A stretch of 18,127 nt of DNA from UBA1219 sp045601425 (GTDB taxonomy: Bacteria; Bacteroidota; Bacteroidia; Bacteroidales; P3). Positions within the stretch are counted from its first letter, which is position 1; each line of letters begins with the position of its first letter. Both the position numbers and the translations under genes were made by a program. The stretch is from positions 1 to 18,127 of the forward strand of contig JAZRZP010000039.1 of the NCBI GenBank assembly GCA_045601425.1, in the 5' to 3' direction. The notes under the pieces were generated by a model, which was given only the letters and a program-made list of their open reading frames with translations, searched no databases and was not told the origin of the DNA. Below, piece by piece: positions 1 through 5,882 of this stretch.

Positions 1-1000
1 GCGAAGCGCCAAGTGCCGGCAGCCGTTCCGCCACCTGCCACCTTGTGCGTACCGGTGGAAGTCCACTGCAGGTTACCGTTAGCAAAAAGGACTTTCTTTG
101 TGGGGGACACGCTGAATGCGTAGCTGAGGGCTCCCGGTGGAGGAGTCTCGGGATTGAAGTTTACCTCACCAGTCGTATATATGGTGTTGCGTGCAAGAGT
201 TTTTCCTGTCAGTGTCTTTGTCATGGTATAATCGTCGGCGGCAGAGAATTTCACAGAGAGGTTGTGTGTTCCGGCTGGCACCATTATGCCGAACGTAACC
301 GTCTTGTGGTTCAAATCGGTGTTGCTGCAATTCAAAGTCACCGAGGTTCCTGCACTGCTCCAACCAGTAAGCGTAGGGTTGCCCCCGTTCCAGTTCACGG
401 TTGCCGTGCCGACGAGGTTTTGATTGGAAGTTATTTCTATTCTGGACAGGGTACCCTTGGCACCGCCTCTCTCTGCGCGAACCGGAATCTTTATGATGCT
501 GCAGAGATTACTGAAACCAAGGTTTATTTCGCTACCAGCCGTTTCGGTATATGCAACCATGTAACTCGGTATTTGGTCACCATTGTAGGTCTGCGAGGCC
601 GGTAGGGTAATTCTTACAGAACTTGCGTTATAGCCCGTTGCGTTGAGCGTGGTGGGATATGTAGCCCAGTAATGCGTTCCGGACACTGCGCCGACGGAGC
701 CCGAGAATTCTGCCTTCGTTTCGTGCAGAGTGGGATCGGGGTCAATGCTGTTGCATTGCAGAGTTGTCCCATTCACCACAATCTTGTCGGTCAGCTGCCA
801 ATGTACATAGCCGCTTGCATCAATGGTTGTCTTGTCCATATTTACAGGCTGTGGCATCTGTGCATTTACCGTAACGGGTTTCGGTTCACCGATAAGGTTC
901 AGCTTGTCCCAATCGAGTTCTTCCTTGGCACAGGAGAAGAATACAGCCGAAATTGCCGCAAAGGCAATCGTGCAAATGGCTGCAGAAAGTGATTCTTCAC
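1..1000 (-). CDS. Fimbrillin-like surface lipoprotein, 3' end cut by window edge, start unresolved
   Basis: The reading frame is open on the minus strand from about 1130 to the window edge. It encodes a lipoprotein signal (SAVFFSC, lipobox Cys at 930-932) followed by CAKEELDWDKLN. About 310 residues follow the Cys. The middle is rich in Thr, Ser and Asn and includes KAEFSGSVGAVSGTHYWATY, SVRITLPASQTYNGDQIP and FGIMVPAGTHNLSVKF, which resembles Bacteroidales fimbrillin-family surface proteins. A Pro-rich linker (NPETPPPG) leads to KKVLFANGNLQW and TWRFA, the opening of a repeat-like domain I recall from many Bacteroidales surface proteins; the rest is outside the window. The likely location is the outer membrane surface, with a possible adhesive or fimbrial role (inference). 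The start is a problem: GTG at 998-1000 is in a different frame from the signal peptide. One additional A after GTGAAGAA would give VKKSLSAAICTIAFAAISAV ending at FFSC. The only in-frame starts are TTG at 1080-1082 and 1086-1088, both poor. Confidence 0.8.
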
Positions 1001-1005
1001 TTTTG

Positions 1006-1023
1006 AAAAAACGTACGTTTTTT
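1006..1023. repeat. 18-bp perfect palindrome, second copy of the ACGTACGT core
   Basis: AAAAAACGTACGTTTTTT is a perfect palindrome centred at 1014/1015. It sits just upstream of the apparent start region of the fimbrillin-like lipoprotein and repeats the 18-bp core of the larger palindrome centred at 1108/1109. It may be an operator half of a pair or an RNA hairpin near the ribosome site; the sequence alone does not decide. Confidence 0.75.
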
Positions 1024-1088
1024 TTGACCCCGAAAACGAAAATTTGGTAAAATATAAATAATTGATATACAAAAAAATGCAAAAACAA

Positions 1089-1128
1089 AAAAAAGTCAAA
1101 AAAAACGTACGTTTTTTCTGACTTTTTT
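1089..1128. repeat. 40-bp near-perfect palindrome in the lipoprotein leader
   Basis: The arms are symmetric about 1108/1109, with 19 of 20 pairs matching and no loop; the one mismatch is at 1099/1118. The core is ACGTACGT flanked by A and T runs and GTCA/TGAC blocks. It lies between the predicted promoter (1188-1218) and the gene start. On the minus strand it is followed by a T-rich run, so in RNA it could form a weak terminator-like hairpin. As DNA it could be a protein-binding site. There is no gene between 1001 and 1311; this stretch holds the two palindromes, one promoter and one terminator. Confidence 0.8.
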
Positions 1129-1187
1129 CTTTATAAATTACCGTGTTTCAGTAAGATACAGAATATGTAAGACTGCTGAAAACAATG

Positions 1188-1218
1188 CAAAGATACACAT
1201 TTTTTTGAAAATGGCAAA
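1188..1218 (-). promoter_or_regulatory. Bacteroidota-type promoter for the fimbrillin-like lipoprotein
   Basis: On the minus strand TTTG (1215-1218) is followed after exactly 19 nt by TATCTTTG (1188-1195). This matches the -33/-7 consensus TTTG and TAnnTTTG used by the primary sigma factor of Bacteroidota. Transcription would start near 1180, giving a leader of about 180 nt before the lipoprotein. Confidence 0.75.
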
Positions 1219-1235
1219 AAAAGTTGTTGTTTTTG

Positions 1236-1270
1236 AAAAAAAAAACGCCGCAGGCAGGCAGTCCGCAGCG
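1236..1270 (-). terminator. Rho-independent terminator after hsp20
   Basis: Minus-strand CGCTGCGG, a 9-nt loop and CTGCGGCG form an 8-bp stem (two G-U pairs), followed by a run of ten T. It lies about 40 nt past the hsp20 stop codon and before the next promoter, so it separates hsp20 from the lipoprotein gene. Confidence 0.8.
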
Positions 1271-1311
1271 CTTGTCAATTGCTTTACGGCAATTTGTACG
1301 AAATGTTCGGT

Positions 1312-1722
1312 CTACTGTATTTCGATGTATTTCATTTCCGGCTGAAGTGCTTCGGGCGAAAGTTTCGGCACAATCACGCTCAGTATTCCGTTTTCGACCT
1401 TTGCCGAAATTGCTGTTTTGTCGGCGTCCTCCGGCAAGGTGAAAGTCTGCGAAAATTCCGCATGTCCGAATTCTCTGCGAAGGTACTTGGGATCATCCTT
1501 TTTCCCGTCTGCCGATTCAGACCTTGCAACGGTAAGATACTTTTCGTTGAGGCTGATTTTCATTTCTTCCTTTTTCATTCCGGGAACTGCAAAGTGCAAT
1601 TCGTAAGAGGTTTCATTTTCGATGATGTTCGTTGCCGGAGCGGTTCCGTTCAGGAATTCACCGCTGAATATTTCGTTTATCAAACTGGGCAACCATTCTG
1701 TGTTTCTGCGTGCTAATATCAT
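1312..1722 (-). CDS. Hsp20 / alpha-crystallin small heat-shock protein
   Basis: This 136-residue protein is an ATP-independent holdase chaperone that binds unfolding cytoplasmic proteins and keeps them refoldable. The alpha-crystallin domain runs from about residue 29 (PATNIIENETSYEL) to 120. It contains the family signature AKVENGIL (107-114), and the tail carries the IxI oligomerisation motif (IEI, 133-135). The N-terminal arm (1-28) is short and the total length is normal for bacterial Hsp20. The ATG is preceded at 8 nt by AGGAG, unusually strong for this phylum. The gene stands alone, with its own terminator downstream and a structured upstream region of 154 nt containing a hairpin, which suggests dedicated stress control. 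I do not see a heat-shock operator of the CIRCE type. Confidence 0.95.
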   Translation of the reverse strand: MILARRNTEWLPSLINEIFSGEFLNGTAPATNIIENETSYELHFAVPGMKKEEMKISLNEKYLTVARSESADGKKDDPKYLRREFGHAEFSQTFTLPEDADKTAISAKVENGILSVIVPKLSPEALQPEMKYIEIQ

Positions 1723-1730
1723 TTTTTTGT

Positions 1731-1735
1731 CTCCT
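1731..1735 (-). promoter_or_regulatory. Strong ribosome binding site of hsp20
   Basis: AGGAG on the minus strand lies 8 nt before the hsp20 ATG, in an A-rich context. Most genes in this window have no recognisable Shine-Dalgarno sequence, so this one stands out and fixes the hsp20 start. Confidence 0.65.
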
Positions 1736-1781
1736 TTTTTTGATTTGTTGTTTTTTTATTTTTCTTTGACTTGCAAGACAA

Positions 1782-1815
1782 TTTACATGGTGGCAAAAAA
1801 GATGCCACATGTAAA
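1782..1815. repeat. Inverted repeat / hairpin upstream of hsp20
   Basis: The left arm TTTACATGGTGGCA pairs with TGCCACATGTAAA: 13 base pairs, one bulged G at 1790 and a 7-nt loop. It lies between the tatD stop (1877) and the hsp20 start (1722). There is no T run after it on the minus strand, so it is a poor intrinsic terminator; an operator or 5' UTR structure for hsp20 is more likely (inference). Confidence 0.7.
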
Positions 1816-1876
1816 CACCTGTCAAAAAGTCAGCATTTGTACAAAAAAAGAGATTTTATTATGACAAAAAGTCAGG

Positions 1877-2650
1877 TTAGAGATTGAAAAGAGCTACGGC
1901 ATTTGCAGTTGTAACTTCTGCAACATCTTCAACGTCAAGGTTTTTAATTTCGGCAATTTTACTTGCTATATTCACGCAGTAGGCACTTTCGTTCCGTTTG
2001 CCGCGGAACGGCACCGGAGCAAGATAAGGGGCATCGGTTTCGATAAGGATTTTTTCGAGAGGCACGTTTTTCACCACTTCGGCCAAAGTCGCGTTCTTGA
2101 AAGTTACCACGCCTCCCACGCCTATAAAGAAGCCCAGATCAAGGACTTTCGCTGCATCCTGCACCGAGCTTCCGAAACAATGGAATACTCCCGTGATGGT
2201 GCGAAAGTCGTCCTTTTTCAGGATTTCAAAGATTTCATTGTATGCCTTTCTTACGTGCAACGACACAGGCAGACCGTATTTTTTTGCCCATGCGAGCTGG
2301 GTTTCGAGCACTTCGATCTGCTCCTTACGGAAAGTGTCGTCCCAATAAAAGTCCAAGCCTATCTCACCGACGGCAACGTAACTTTGCAGGTTTTTCTCCA
2401 GCTGCTTTTCTACAAGACACAATTCTTCCACATAGTTTTCCCTCACCGAGGTAGGGTGAAGCCCCGCCATTTTGAAAAAGATGTCGGGATAATCTGCCTG
2501 AAGGCTGTCCATGGCCACCACCGATCCACTGTCGATTGCGGGCAGGAGCATTTTCACAACGCCGGCATCTGCCGCACGCCGCACAGCTTCGTCACGGTCG
2601 GTTGCGAAAGCTTCGTCGTAAAGATGGGAATGGGTGTCGATAATTTTCAT
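1877..2650 (-). CDS. TatD family metal-dependent hydrolase (DNase-like)
   Basis: This 257-residue TIM-barrel protein belongs to the TatD/YcfH group, described as metal-dependent 3'-5' DNases or RNases that also act in quality control of damaged nucleic acid. Metal ligands are visible: HSH (H7, H9) after the N-terminal strand MKIIDTHSH, GEIGLDFYW (E96), H132 in SLHVRKAY, H157 in FHCFGSS, and D206 in ILIETDAPYLAPVPFRG. The start at MKIIDTHSH matches the usual family N-terminus; the frame is open further upstream, but that extension overlaps the preceding gene and is unlike the family. It follows the DUF2520 gene by 2 nt, so the two are probably translationally coupled. Which TatD paralogue it is cannot be told. 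Confidence 0.93.
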   Translation of the reverse strand: MKIIDTHSHLYDEAFATDRDEAVRRAADAGVVKMLLPAIDSGSVVAMDSLQADYPDIFFKMAGLHPTSVRENYVEELCLVEKQLEKNLQSYVAVGEIGLDFYWDDTFRKEQIEVLETQLAWAKKYGLPVSLHVRKAYNEIFEILKKDDFRTITGVFHCFGSSVQDAAKVLDLGFFIGVGGVVTFKNATLAEVVKNVPLEKILIETDAPYLAPVPFRGKRNESAYCVNIASKIAEIKNLDVEDVAEVTTANAVALFNL

Positions 2651-2652
2651 TT

Positions 2653-3417
2653 TCAGGACGTTTTCTGCTGTATGATATCGGTAATAAGGGCATAAAGTTC
2701 CTGCAGTTGCGGGTTTCCGGCCAAAAGCCGCACATGACTGTTCATTGTCTGACGGTCGCCGCGTACGGCCGGACCTGTCTGCAGAGCCCACAGGTTGCCG
2801 AGTTTTGCCTTCTGTGCCGTACCGTCGACAAGAGGGAAAAGTATTTCAAATGGGATTCTGTTTTTTTCGGCAATTTCCTGAGCAATGGCATTCATGGCAT
2901 TTCCGAAATTATTCACGAATACCGCAGAAAGATGCAGATTGCGTCTCTGGGTACTGTCGAGCGGATAAATTTTCGAAGAGACAGTCTTCACCAGTCCGAC
3001 CAGCGTATCGTAAACGGCAGCACTCGAAGCTTCCAAACAGAATGGAACCTGAGCATACTGCATGTCCATGAATTTCACGAAAGTCTGCGGAGAATAAAGG
3101 ACGCCAAAATTTTCCGAGAGGTTCTTCAGCACATCCATCGGAACCGAACCCGAAGTATGCACGCAAAGGGATTTTCCGAAATTCAGGTCCGAAGGCAAGT
3201 CGTAGAGAACATCATCGGGAATGGCGAATATGTATATGTCAGAGCCCTGATTCACGCGGCAGAAATCGTTCACAGCCTCGGCTTCCACCTGAGCGGCAAG
3301 CACTTGGGCATTGGACATATTTCTGGAAAAGACCTGACGTATGACATGTCCTGCCGAAAAAAAAGCCCTTGCAAAATGGGTGGCCACATTTCCCGAACCG
3401 ATGAAGGTTATTTTCAT
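2653..3417 (-). CDS. Rossmann-like / DUF2520 domain protein
   Basis: This 254-residue protein has an N-terminal Rossmann-like nucleotide-binding region (MKITFIGSGNVATHFARAFF, with the glycine-rich GSGNVA turn) and a C-terminal helical DUF2520 domain (about 130-250). The fold resembles F420/NADP oxidoreductases and pyrroline-5-carboxylate reductase, but the substrate is unknown. HTSGSVPMDVL and YSPQTF are typical of the family. I chose the second ATG (3417): it begins the Rossmann strand directly, and the seven residues before it (MFYCQCN) are not typical. The gene is cotranscribed with tatD, which starts 2 nt after its stop. No clear promoter was found in the short gap behind the upstream terminator. 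Confidence 0.88.
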   Translation of the reverse strand: MKITFIGSGNVATHFARAFFSAGHVIRQVFSRNMSNAQVLAAQVEAEAVNDFCRVNQGSDIYIFAIPDDVLYDLPSDLNFGKSLCVHTSGSVPMDVLKNLSENFGVLYSPQTFVKFMDMQYAQVPFCLEASSAAVYDTLVGLVKTVSSKIYPLDSTQRRNLHLSAVFVNNFGNAMNAIAQEIAEKNRIPFEILFPLVDGTAQKAKLGNLWALQTGPAVRGDRQTMNSHVRLLAGNPQLQELYALITDIIQQKTS

Positions 3418-3444
3418 ATTGCACTGACAATAAAACAACTACAC

Positions 3445-3482
3445 AAAAACCAAAATTGAACCGGCATGAGGTTCAACATTGG
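3445..3482 (-). terminator. Terminator after the nfu / cobalamin adenosyltransferase / DUF2795 operon
   Basis: The minus-strand stem of 13 positions (CCAATGTTGAACC with GGTTCAATTTTGG, one mismatch and one G-U pair) has a 7-nt loop and is followed by TTTTT. It lies 32 nt after the DUF2795 stop and before the DUF2520 gene. Confidence 0.75.
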
Positions 3483-3514
3483 TTTGGAGGATAAAAAAAC
3501 TTTACGGAACAGCA

Positions 3515-3736
3515 TCAATACTCGTCTTCCTGAAAAAAGAAATCATCTTTTGTCGGATAATCCGGCCAGATATCTTCGATACCGTCGTAACTTTCACCCT
3601 CATCCTCGATTTCCATGAGATTTTCAACGACTTCCATAGGAGCCCCGCTGCGCTGGGCGAAATCGACAAGTTCTTCTTTTGTAGCCGGCCATGGTGCATC
3701 TTCGAGTTTCGATGCAAGTTCTAATGTCCAATACAT
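3515..3736 (-). CDS. Small acidic DUF2795 protein
   Basis: This 73-residue protein opens MYWTLELASKLEDAPWPATK, continues with ELVDFAQRSGAP and ends in an acidic, aromatic tail (IEDIWPDYPTKDDFFFQEDEY). I recognise it as the short Bacteroidota form of DUF2795, near-invariant across the phylum and of unknown function. It has no signal peptide, membrane segment or metal site, so it is probably cytoplasmic. It lies 40 nt after the cobalamin adenosyltransferase with no promoter seen in the gap, and a terminator follows, so it is probably the last gene of that operon. The strong conservation and the helix-plus-acidic-tail layout would fit a protein- or nucleic-acid-binding adaptor, but that is a guess. 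Confidence 0.88.
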   Translation of the reverse strand: MYWTLELASKLEDAPWPATKEELVDFAQRSGAPMEVVENLMEIEDEGESYDGIEDIWPDYPTKDDFFFQEDEY

Positions 3737-3776
3737 AATTTATAATTTTTTGATATACAATTTTTTAGTTAAGCGT

Positions 3777-4325
3777 TCAATATTTCTGCCAAAATTGTTC
3801 CTGTCTGTTTTCGAGTTTGAGAATCATTCTCGATAAGACGAACAGGTAATCCGACAGGCGGTTGAGGTACAGAAGCACGGTTTTCTGCACCGGAACGGAC
3901 TCGTTCAGCCGCACGCAGCAACGTTCAGCCCTGCGGCATACGGTTCTTGCGACATGAGCCTGTGCCGAAGCCACGCTTCCACCGGGAATCACGAACTGTC
4001 GGTTTTCAGGCAATCGGGAAGTCATATCATCGATGGAGGCTTCCAAATCCGAAACAGCACATTCAGGTAATTTCGGCAGTTTTTCCAAAACCGAGTCATC
4101 ACCGGCAGCCAGAAGCGACTGCAGCACAAAGAGCTCATTCTGGATTTTTTTCAGTTCTTCGAAATATCTGGCTGCAGTGTCTTCAACGAGTTGTGCCAGC
4201 AAACCGAGGCAGGAATTCAATTCATCGACAGTGCCGTAGGCCTCGACCCTAAGATCGGACTTGGACACCCTCGTACCATCTACGAGGGATGTCGTTCCAG
4301 CATCGCCAGTTTTTGTGTAAATCAT
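3777..4325 (-). CDS. ATP:cob(I)alamin adenosyltransferase, PduO type
   Basis: This 182-residue enzyme transfers the 5'-deoxyadenosyl group of ATP to cob(I)alamin to make adenosylcobalamin, the cofactor of methylmalonyl-CoA mutase and other B12 radical enzymes. PduO/MMAB signatures are all present: the N-terminal ATP-binding TKTGDAGTTSL (4-14), YGTVDELNS (30-38), GGS at 115-117, RTVCRRAER (127-135) and YLNRLSDYLFVLSR (153-166). It has normal length and is a single domain. It begins 6 nt after the Nfu-type gene, so it is operonic with it. No cobalamin riboswitch was recognised upstream of the pair. Confidence 0.95.
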   Translation of the reverse strand: MIYTKTGDAGTTSLVDGTRVSKSDLRVEAYGTVDELNSCLGLLAQLVEDTAARYFEELKKIQNELFVLQSLLAAGDDSVLEKLPKLPECAVSDLEASIDDMTSRLPENRQFVIPGGSVASAQAHVARTVCRRAERCCVRLNESVPVQKTVLLYLNRLSDYLFVLSRMILKLENRQEQFWQKY

Positions 4326-4331
4326 TTAAAG

Positions 4332-4583
4332 TTAATCAATTACACGTTCAACAGAAGTCACTTCGGGTATAGCTTCTTTCAATGCCACTTCAATACCCTG
4401 CTTCAATGTTGCCAAGGCGTGTGGACACGACCCGCAATGTCCCTGCAGGCGTACGAAAACGACGCCGTCGTCGTTCATTTCCACAAATTCCACGTCACCG
4501 CCATCCTGCTGCAAGTAGGGGCGTATCTGTGCCAATGCATTTTCCACTTTCGGCAAAACTGCCATTTTCTGTTCTACAGTCAT
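4332..4583 (-). CDS. NifU C-terminal (Nfu) domain Fe-S cluster scaffold/carrier
   Basis: This 83-residue protein consists of a single Nfu domain. The PYLQQDGGDVEFVEMNDDGV segment and the CxxC motif in GHCGSCPHALATLKQGIE (C50 and C53) are diagnostic. In this family the two cysteines of a dimer hold a 4Fe-4S cluster that is passed to target proteins. There is no NfuA-type A-type carrier domain and no NifU N-terminal scaffold, so this is the stand-alone form common in Bacteroidota. It is the first gene of the operon with the cobalamin adenosyltransferase and DUF2795, read from the promoter at 4643-4673. The sufS-sufE-sufT genes of the same window presumably supply the clusters (inference). Confidence 0.93.
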   Translation of the reverse strand: MTVEQKMAVLPKVENALAQIRPYLQQDGGDVEFVEMNDDGVVFVRLQGHCGSCPHALATLKQGIEVALKEAIPEVTSVERVID

Positions 4584-4642
4584 CTCTTATAAATATTTTA
4601 AATTCAATAGTTTATGCGAAGAAAAAATTTCATTTCGCTTTG

Positions 4643-4673
4643 CAAAAATACACATTTTTTTCTTTTATCCAAA
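4643..4673 (-). promoter_or_regulatory. Promoter of the nfu operon
   Basis: On the minus strand TTTG (4670-4673), 19 nt and TATTTTTG (4643-4650) match the Bacteroidota -33/-7 consensus exactly. The start would lie near 4636, about 50 nt before the Nfu ATG. Confidence 0.8.
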
Positions 4674-4722
4674 CATTTAATTAAAAATCAGGATAACACA
4701 TTGATTCTACGGCTGTTATTTT

Positions 4723-4756
4723 TTTGCAAAAAAATGAAAAATTTTACGTATTTTTG
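4723..4756 (+). promoter_or_regulatory. Promoter of trpS
   Basis: TTTG (4723-4726) is followed after 22 nt by TATTTTTG (4749-4756). The -7 box is perfect; the spacing is slightly longer than the usual 19-21 nt. The leader to the trpS ATG is about 50 nt. No tryptophan leader peptide or T-box was seen in the leader. Confidence 0.65.
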
Positions 4757-4813
4757 CAAAGGATTTCAAAAAGAAATTTCGTTGTAGAATTCTAAACATC
4801 AAATATTTATAAC

Positions 4814-5812
4814 ATGAGTAAAGAAACCGTTGTCAGTGGAATCAGACCTACAGGCAATTTGCACTTGGGCAATTACTTCGGAGCGTTGCGAAATTTCATA
4901 CGCTTGCAGAATGAGTGCAACTGCTACTTTTTTATAGCTGATTATCATTCACTTACTACACATCCGACACCAGAAAACCTGAGCGGCAACGTTCGCCAGA
5001 TTCTCATAGAATACCTTGCTGCGGGCTTGGATCCCGAAAAAGCCACACTGTATGTGCAAAGCGATTTGCCCGAAGTGGCCGAGCTTTATCTTTTTCTCAA
5101 CATGAATGCGTATCTCGGCGAACTGGAACGTGTAACTTCGTTCAAGGACAAAGTCCGCAAGCAGCCCAACAACGTAAATGCCGGACTTCTCACCTACCCC
5201 ACGCTCATGGCAGCCGACATTCTTATCCACAAAGCCACCAAGGTTCCTGTGGGCAAGGATCAGGAACAGCACCTTGAGATGACCCGCACTTTTGCCGGCC
5301 GCTTCAACAACATGTACAAATGTGAGGTTTTCCCGCTGCCGCAGGCATATAATTTCGGCAATGAGCTCGTAAAGATTCCCGGCCTTGACGGAAGCGGAAA
5401 AATGGGTAAGTCCGAAGGCGAAGGCAATGCCATATTTCTGGGAGAAGACCCTGCTTCGATACGCAAGAAGATAATGCGTGCCAAGACGGACATGGGTCCC
5501 ACCGAAATGAACCAACAGAAACCTGTTGAAATAGAGAATCTGTTCACCCTGATGAAAGTAGTTTCAAAAAGCGATACCGTAAAATATTTCAACGACTTGT
5601 ACAACCGTTGCCAGATCCGCTACGGCGACATGAAAAAACAGCTCGCCGAAGACATGATAAGTTTCACGGAACCTTTCCGCCAGCGCATAGCCGAGCTTTC
5701 TGCCGACAACGACTACCTGAACAAGGTTATGGCCATTGGCAAGGAAAAAGCCCATGAAAGTGCCGTCAAAACCATTGCCGAAGTACGCAAGACCATCGGA
5801 TTCAAGTACTGA
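4814..5812 (+). CDS. trpS: Tryptophanyl-tRNA synthetase
   Basis: This 332-residue class Ic aminoacyl-tRNA synthetase charges tRNA-Trp with tryptophan in the cytoplasm. The HIGH-type motif is GNLHLGNY (14-21) and the KMSKS-type motif is KMGKS (196-200), both in standard family form. The segment PVGKDQEQHLEMTRTFAGRF (145-164) is a TrpRS hallmark. The length equals the usual bacterial enzyme. It is the only plus-strand gene in the window and a single-gene transcription unit, with a promoter upstream and a strong hairpin terminator 15 nt after its stop. Confidence 0.97.
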   Translation: MSKETVVSGIRPTGNLHLGNYFGALRNFIRLQNECNCYFFIADYHSLTTHPTPENLSGNVRQILIEYLAAGLDPEKATLYVQSDLPEVAELYLFLNMNAYLGELERVTSFKDKVRKQPNNVNAGLLTYPTLMAADILIHKATKVPVGKDQEQHLEMTRTFAGRFNNMYKCEVFPLPQAYNFGNELVKIPGLDGSGKMGKSEGEGNAIFLGEDPASIRKKIMRAKTDMGPTEMNQQKPVEIENLFTLMKVVSKSDTVKYFNDLYNRCQIRYGDMKKQLAEDMISFTEPFRQRIAELSADNDYLNKVMAIGKEKAHESAVKTIAEVRKTIGFKY

Positions 5813-5826
5813 GCAATGTCAATGAC

Positions 5827-5866
5827 AAAAAAAACGGAGAAATTTTGCAACTTCTCCGTTTTTTTT
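5827..5866. terminator. Bidirectional terminator between trpS and lpxD
   Basis: ACGGAGAA, a 10-nt loop and TTCTCCGT form a perfect 8-bp stem extended by eight A on the left and T on the right, so it works on both strands. It ends trpS from the left and lpxD (stop at 5883) from the right. Confidence 0.9.
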
Positions 5867-5882
5867 ACATTTCATGGCTTGA

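Noticed and set aside
45..605. Long plus-strand open frame of 186 codons at the left end
   Set aside because: It is the antisense shadow of the fimbrillin-like lipoprotein, whose minus-strand frame has a lipobox and recognisable domain patterns; the plus-strand product resembles nothing.
1723..1770. Possible RNA thermometer (fourU type) at the hsp20 ribosome site
   Set aside because: The AGGAG lies in A-rich sequence with no adjacent U run that would pair with it convincingly.
1782..1815. Inverted repeat as a tatD terminator
   Set aside because: No T run follows on the minus strand, and the stem is AT-rich with a bulge; a regulatory element is the better reading.
2651..2791. N-terminal extension of tatD
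   Set aside because: The extra 47 residues are Arg/Ser-rich, overlap the DUF2520 gene and precede the canonical MKIIDTHSH start.
4584..4813. Cobalamin riboswitch or T-box leader in the divergent region
   Set aside because: The leaders are only about 50 nt after the predicted start sites, too short, and no conserved box was seen.
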